Notes under the pieces: generated by a model
What the model saw: the letters and a program-made list of their open reading frames with translations, nothing else
Database searches by the model: none
Told to the model about the DNA's origin: nothing
Assembly (NCBI GenBank): GCA_027531565.1
Contig: JAPZSB010000013.1
Coordinates: 1 to 54,620, forward strand
Direction: 5' to 3'
Source of the DNA: Beijerinckiaceae bacterium
GTDB taxonomy: Bacteria > Pseudomonadota > Alphaproteobacteria > Rhizobiales > Beijerinckiaceae
DNA length: 54,620 bases
Part shown: piece after piece, positions 52,001-54,620 of the stretch
Layout of the letters: every line of letters begins with the position of its first letter
Position numbering within the stretch: the first letter of the stretch is position 1
Translations under genes and position numbers: made by a program

Positions 52001-52984
52001 TCATTCGAGCTGGCTGCGCAGGAACGCCGTCACCTGATCGCGCAGGGCGGCATGGATGGCCGCGCGGTCAACGCCCGGCGGGTCGGTGCAGAGCTCGGCC
52101 AGCCGGGCCATCGCCGCCGGCGGACAGGGATCGATGAAGATGTGATGTCCCCCCGCGACACGACGCCGCTGCGGCACCGGCAGGATGGCCCGCATCAGCG
52201 TGTCACCGTTGCTGGCAGAGGGGACGATGGTATCGCCCGTCGCCTCGTGCAGCTGGATCGGCAGACGAAGGGTGGCAAGGCCTTCCGGCCCGAACGGCAT
52301 GGCCAGCGGCGCGATCAGCACCAGCGCCTTGAGGCGCGGCTCGCGCGGCGGCTGCCACGCCCCGGCCCCGGCGCCGGGATGGCGCGTCTCGGTCACCTGC
52401 GAGCAGAGGACGGAATTTCCCGGCGACTGGCGGCAATAGGCCGGCCAGCGTGCGAAATCCGGCGTCGCACCGGCTAGGACGAGTGCGGTATACCCCCCGG
52501 CGGAATAGCCGATGGCGCCCATCCGCGCGGAATCGGCCCGATCCGCGAGGCGTGGATCCTTCAGGACGGCCTCAAGCGCCTGCACGGCCTGTCCCGGCCG
52601 GTCTGTCGGGGCGAGCCCGGCATCGCGCCGCCCGGTCCTTCCGGCCGCATCCCCGACATGGACCGGCGCGACAACGATGAAGCCGGCGCGGGCGAGATGG
52701 CTCGCAAGATCCCGATGGGCGAAGGGCGAACCACCCGAGCCATGCGAGAGCAGGACGACCGGGAACCGGCCCTCGGCGGGCACGGCGTCACGGCGCGCGG
52801 CAATTGTGTAGGGGCCCGCCTCGAAGGGGCTTTCCGCCTCGCGCGTCGGATACAGGGCGAAGACGTCGAACGGAATCTCGGCGGCAACCTGCACGCGGAG
52901 AATACCGGCGGAAAAGGGCGTGGCGGCGAAAGGGGCGTGGCTGGAAAAGACCAGGCAAAGGAGAACCAGAAATCGACGAAGCAT
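52001..52984 (-). CDS. Secreted alpha/beta hydrolase (dienelactone hydrolase-like)
   Basis: The 327-aa protein has a signal peptide (MLRRFLVLLCLVFSSHAPFAA). The catalytic triad is visible: nucleophile S161 in GYSAGG, acid D251 in EATGDTIVP, and histidine H280 or H281 in AGGHHIF. The oxyanion-hole region is LLSHGSGGSPFAH. It resembles periplasmic hydrolases annotated as dienelactone hydrolase or lipase; the substrate cannot be told. It sits between the second tuf gene and tRNA-Trp, where many relatives have no gene. Confidence 0.85.
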   Translation of the reverse strand: MLRRFLVLLCLVFSSHAPFAATPFSAGILRVQVAAEIPFDVFALYPTREAESPFEAGPYTIAARRDAVPAEGRFPVVLLSHGSGGSPFAHRDLASHLARAGFIVVAPVHVGDAAGRTGRRDAGLAPTDRPGQAVQALEAVLKDPRLADRADSARMGAIGYSAGGYTALVLAGATPDFARWPAYCRQSPGNSVLCSQVTETRHPGAGAGAWQPPREPRLKALVLIAPLAMPFGPEGLATLRLPIQLHEATGDTIVPSASNGDTLMRAILPVPQRRRVAGGHHIFIDPCPPAAMARLAELCTDPPGVDRAAIHAALRDQVTAFLRSQLE

Positions 52985-53229
52985 GGGGCAAGTCCATCAA
53001 ATACAGAACGATGAAAAACAAAAAACAAGGGAAGCCGGCAATATCCCTCAGCATACGGCCGGAACGCCGCGATTTCAACCATTGATGGCGCGAATGGTAA
53101 CCAGATCCAGCATCCGATCCGACGGAAGCAGGTGATCCGACCGGGCACGGCTGCGGCGGGACTGCCCTTGCGCTGCCCCGCCGGTCTGGCATGGTCGGGG
53201 GGTCGGCGCCCGATCCGGAGGAGGTTTCC

Positions 53230-54378
53230 ATGCCTGCCAGAAGAAGCGTGACTGCGGGAATTCTGGCCGGCCTGCTCGGCCTCTCGCCGCCGGCTGTGGC
53301 CCTCGATGCCTGCAAATGCGAGGACTTCTCCGAGCTGCAGATCGTGCTCGCCCAGTCCCTCCTGCTCAAGAGCCGGTTCAGCCGGAAAGCCGCGGAGATC
53401 GCGGCGACCCACGGCGAGAAGCCGGCGGGACCGGCGCTGGCGGGCGCCCGGCGGGATTTCGAGCAATTCGTCAAGGGATCGGGCGAAGGCTCCGCCGGAG
53501 ATGGCCTCCGCCCGGCCCCGGCCGGCACGCCGGAGCGGGTGGAATATGTCAACCGGGGCACGGTCGAGCAGGAGAAATGGCTGCGGGACTTCAACCGTAC
53601 GGGTCGTTCGTCGGATACGGTCGGGATCCGGCCGGGCATGCGCTACAACGAGCTCGGCGAGCTGGTGGTCGATCAGGCCTATCGCGACCGGATTTCGAAC
53701 GAGTGGAAGAAGGCCGGGAAAAACCTCTGCGAACCGGCTGATCCCAAGGCCTTCACCGAAAGCCTGCAGGCCGGCGCGCGCTGCGCCGGGATCGCGAAGG
53801 CCCTGATCGAGCACGAGCGCGTCCACCAGCAGACCTGCGAGAAGATGGGCTTCTGGGCCTTCGGCGACCGCGCGCCGCATCAGATCCTGGAGGACGAGGT
53901 CCGCGCCTACACCCGGCAGGCGGAGGTGCTGGCTGGCGAGATCCAGCGGGTCATGGGCCAGAAGCGCACGCGGGTGATCGAAAAGCCGAAGGGCGCCTGC
54001 CCGGAATGCTATCTCGAGGCGAAGGTCGAATGCCTGCGCTCCTACGAGGTGAGTGGCGCCAAGGGCGGGATCGTGTTCCGGAAGGACAGGGTCTGCAATA
54101 TCTACAAGCCCTTCTCGCTCAGGAGCGTGGGCATGTCGAAGGTCGATTTCTCGATGGCGCCGAAAGGCGAGACGCCGGCGGGCACCTACAGCTATGGCGG
54201 CACAACCGCCGGCGCGAAGTTCTCCGGATCGGGGCTTTATTCGATCGCCGTCGGCGAGAATGACGCGAAGATCACGCTGTACAGCGAGGGGATCGCCGAT
54301 ACGCCGAAAGCCAAGGTCGAGGACAAGGGCTCCGGCACCTTCACGATGACGCCGCTGGAGAAGAATTGCGACGAATGA
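53230..54378 (+). CDS. Secreted protein with HExxH zinc-metalloprotease-like motif
   Basis: The 382-aa protein, start ATG 53230 with AGGAGG six bases upstream, has a signal peptide (cleavage likely after PAVA near residue 25). I do not recognise the family. Residues 195-199 are HERVH (HExxH), and 22-24 residues later EDEVRAYTRQ offers a glutamate in an E-x-x-A-Y setting, the usual third zinc ligand pattern of gluzincin-like proteins. Cysteines cluster at C28/C30, C167/C185/C203, C257/C260/C268 and near the end. The last 80 residues look beta-rich (AGTYSYGGTTAGAKFSGSG). A secreted zinc peptidase is a reasonable reading, not proven. Confidence 0.7.
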   Translation: MPARRSVTAGILAGLLGLSPPAVALDACKCEDFSELQIVLAQSLLLKSRFSRKAAEIAATHGEKPAGPALAGARRDFEQFVKGSGEGSAGDGLRPAPAGTPERVEYVNRGTVEQEKWLRDFNRTGRSSDTVGIRPGMRYNELGELVVDQAYRDRISNEWKKAGKNLCEPADPKAFTESLQAGARCAGIAKALIEHERVHQQTCEKMGFWAFGDRAPHQILEDEVRAYTRQAEVLAGEIQRVMGQKRTRVIEKPKGACPECYLEAKVECLRSYEVSGAKGGIVFRKDRVCNIYKPFSLRSVGMSKVDFSMAPKGETPAGTYSYGGTTAGAKFSGSGLYSIAVGENDAKITLYSEGIADTPKAKVEDKGSGTFTMTPLEKNCDE

Positions 54379-54388
54379 CGCGCATGCA

Positions 54389-54421
54389 CGAAAGAAAGGG
54401 CGACCCCGTGAGGGATCGCCC
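54389..54421 (-). terminator. Rho-independent terminator of the second tuf gene
   Basis: On the minus strand GGGCGATCCC pairs with GGGGTCGCCC (10 bp, one U-G) around a 4-nt loop (54398-54421), followed by TTTCTTTC. It begins 60 bp after the tuf stop codon. Confidence 0.88.
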
Positions 54422-54480
54422 GCAACGTTTCCTGTCCGGAGGCTGAAGCCAGGTGGCGATGCCAGCCTGACTGTCTGCCC

Positions 54481-54620
54481 TCAATCCTGGATATTGGCGA
54501 CGACGCCGGCGCCGACGGTGCGGCCGCCTTCACGGATGGCGAAGCGGAGCTTCTCTTCCATCGCGATCGGCGTGATCAGCTCGACATCGAACGAGATGTT
54601 GTCGCCCGGCATCACCATTT
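54481..54620 (-). CDS. tuf: Elongation factor Tu, C-terminal part (second copy, cut by window edge)
   Basis: The visible 45 residues include [32 protein letters not shown] and RTVGAGVV, ending NIQD before the stop. This is the invariant C-terminal barrel of EF-Tu. It is the tuf copy normally followed by tRNA-Trp and secE; here a hydrolase and a secreted-protein gene intervene before the tRNA. Confidence 0.96.
   Translation of the reverse strand, partial: MVMPGDNISFDVELITPIAMEEKLRFAIREGGRTVGAGVVANIQD

Overview
This window is high-GC, almost fully coding chromosomal DNA from an alphaproteobacterium. The evidence is the ribosomal protein, RpoB/C and EF-G sequences, the TRAP transporter, the BKACE-family (DUF849) enzyme, a Paracoccus-type narR/fused-narK nitrate locus and a GTG-started rplJ. 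I cannot place it to genus.

Layout. (1) 1-17.8 kb, all on the minus strand, is the conserved transcription/translation block secE-nusG, rplK-rplA, rplJ-rplL, rpoB-rpoC, rpsL-rpsG-fusA-tuf. It is broken only by an acyltransferase-3 gene between rplA and rplJ. (2) 17.8-30.8 kb holds accessory metabolism. It starts with an XpaC-like membrane protein. A minus-strand operon follows, dctPQM TRAP transporter - Gfo/Idh/MocA dehydrogenase - shikimate dehydrogenase-like enzyme - QuiC, which looks built for quinate/shikimate uptake and conversion to protocatechuate. Divergent to it are a TetR regulator and a BKACE enzyme. Next comes modABC (molybdate uptake) behind a ModE-type operator, with a one-domain ModE-like regulator convergent to it. 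(3) About 30.8-51.85 kb is a roughly 21-kb genomic island inserted at the 3' end of an intact tRNA-Trp gene. It is bounded by a direct repeat that duplicates the last 14 nt of the tRNA, and an integrase remnant lies next to the tRNA. (4) 51.9-54.6 kb is chromosome again: tRNA-Trp, an alpha/beta hydrolase, a secreted HExxH protein and the 3' end of a second tuf gene. Many alphaproteobacteria have tuf-tRNA-Trp-secE together; here secE is 34 kb from the tRNA.

Island content. An 11-gene minus-strand run, narK-narG-narH-narJ-narI-PPIase-orf-hemerythrin-carbonic anhydrase-mogA-DUF2478, encodes nitrate import, the membrane-bound molybdenum nitrate reductase, its chaperone and cofactor genes, and several less expected partners. 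It is preceded by divergent narR (Crp/Fnr type, no sensory cysteines), and two perfect TTGAT-N4-ATCAA boxes lie between them. A divergent nsrR/ric pair (NO sensing and Fe-S repair) shares two GGCATT-type palindromes. The island also has an ArsR regulator divergent to an ABM/NIPSNAP pair and a chemoreceptor. No nitrite, NO or N2O reductase genes are visible, so the island itself supports only nitrate-to-nitrite respiration plus nitrosative-stress repair. The neighbouring modABC would supply its molybdenum.
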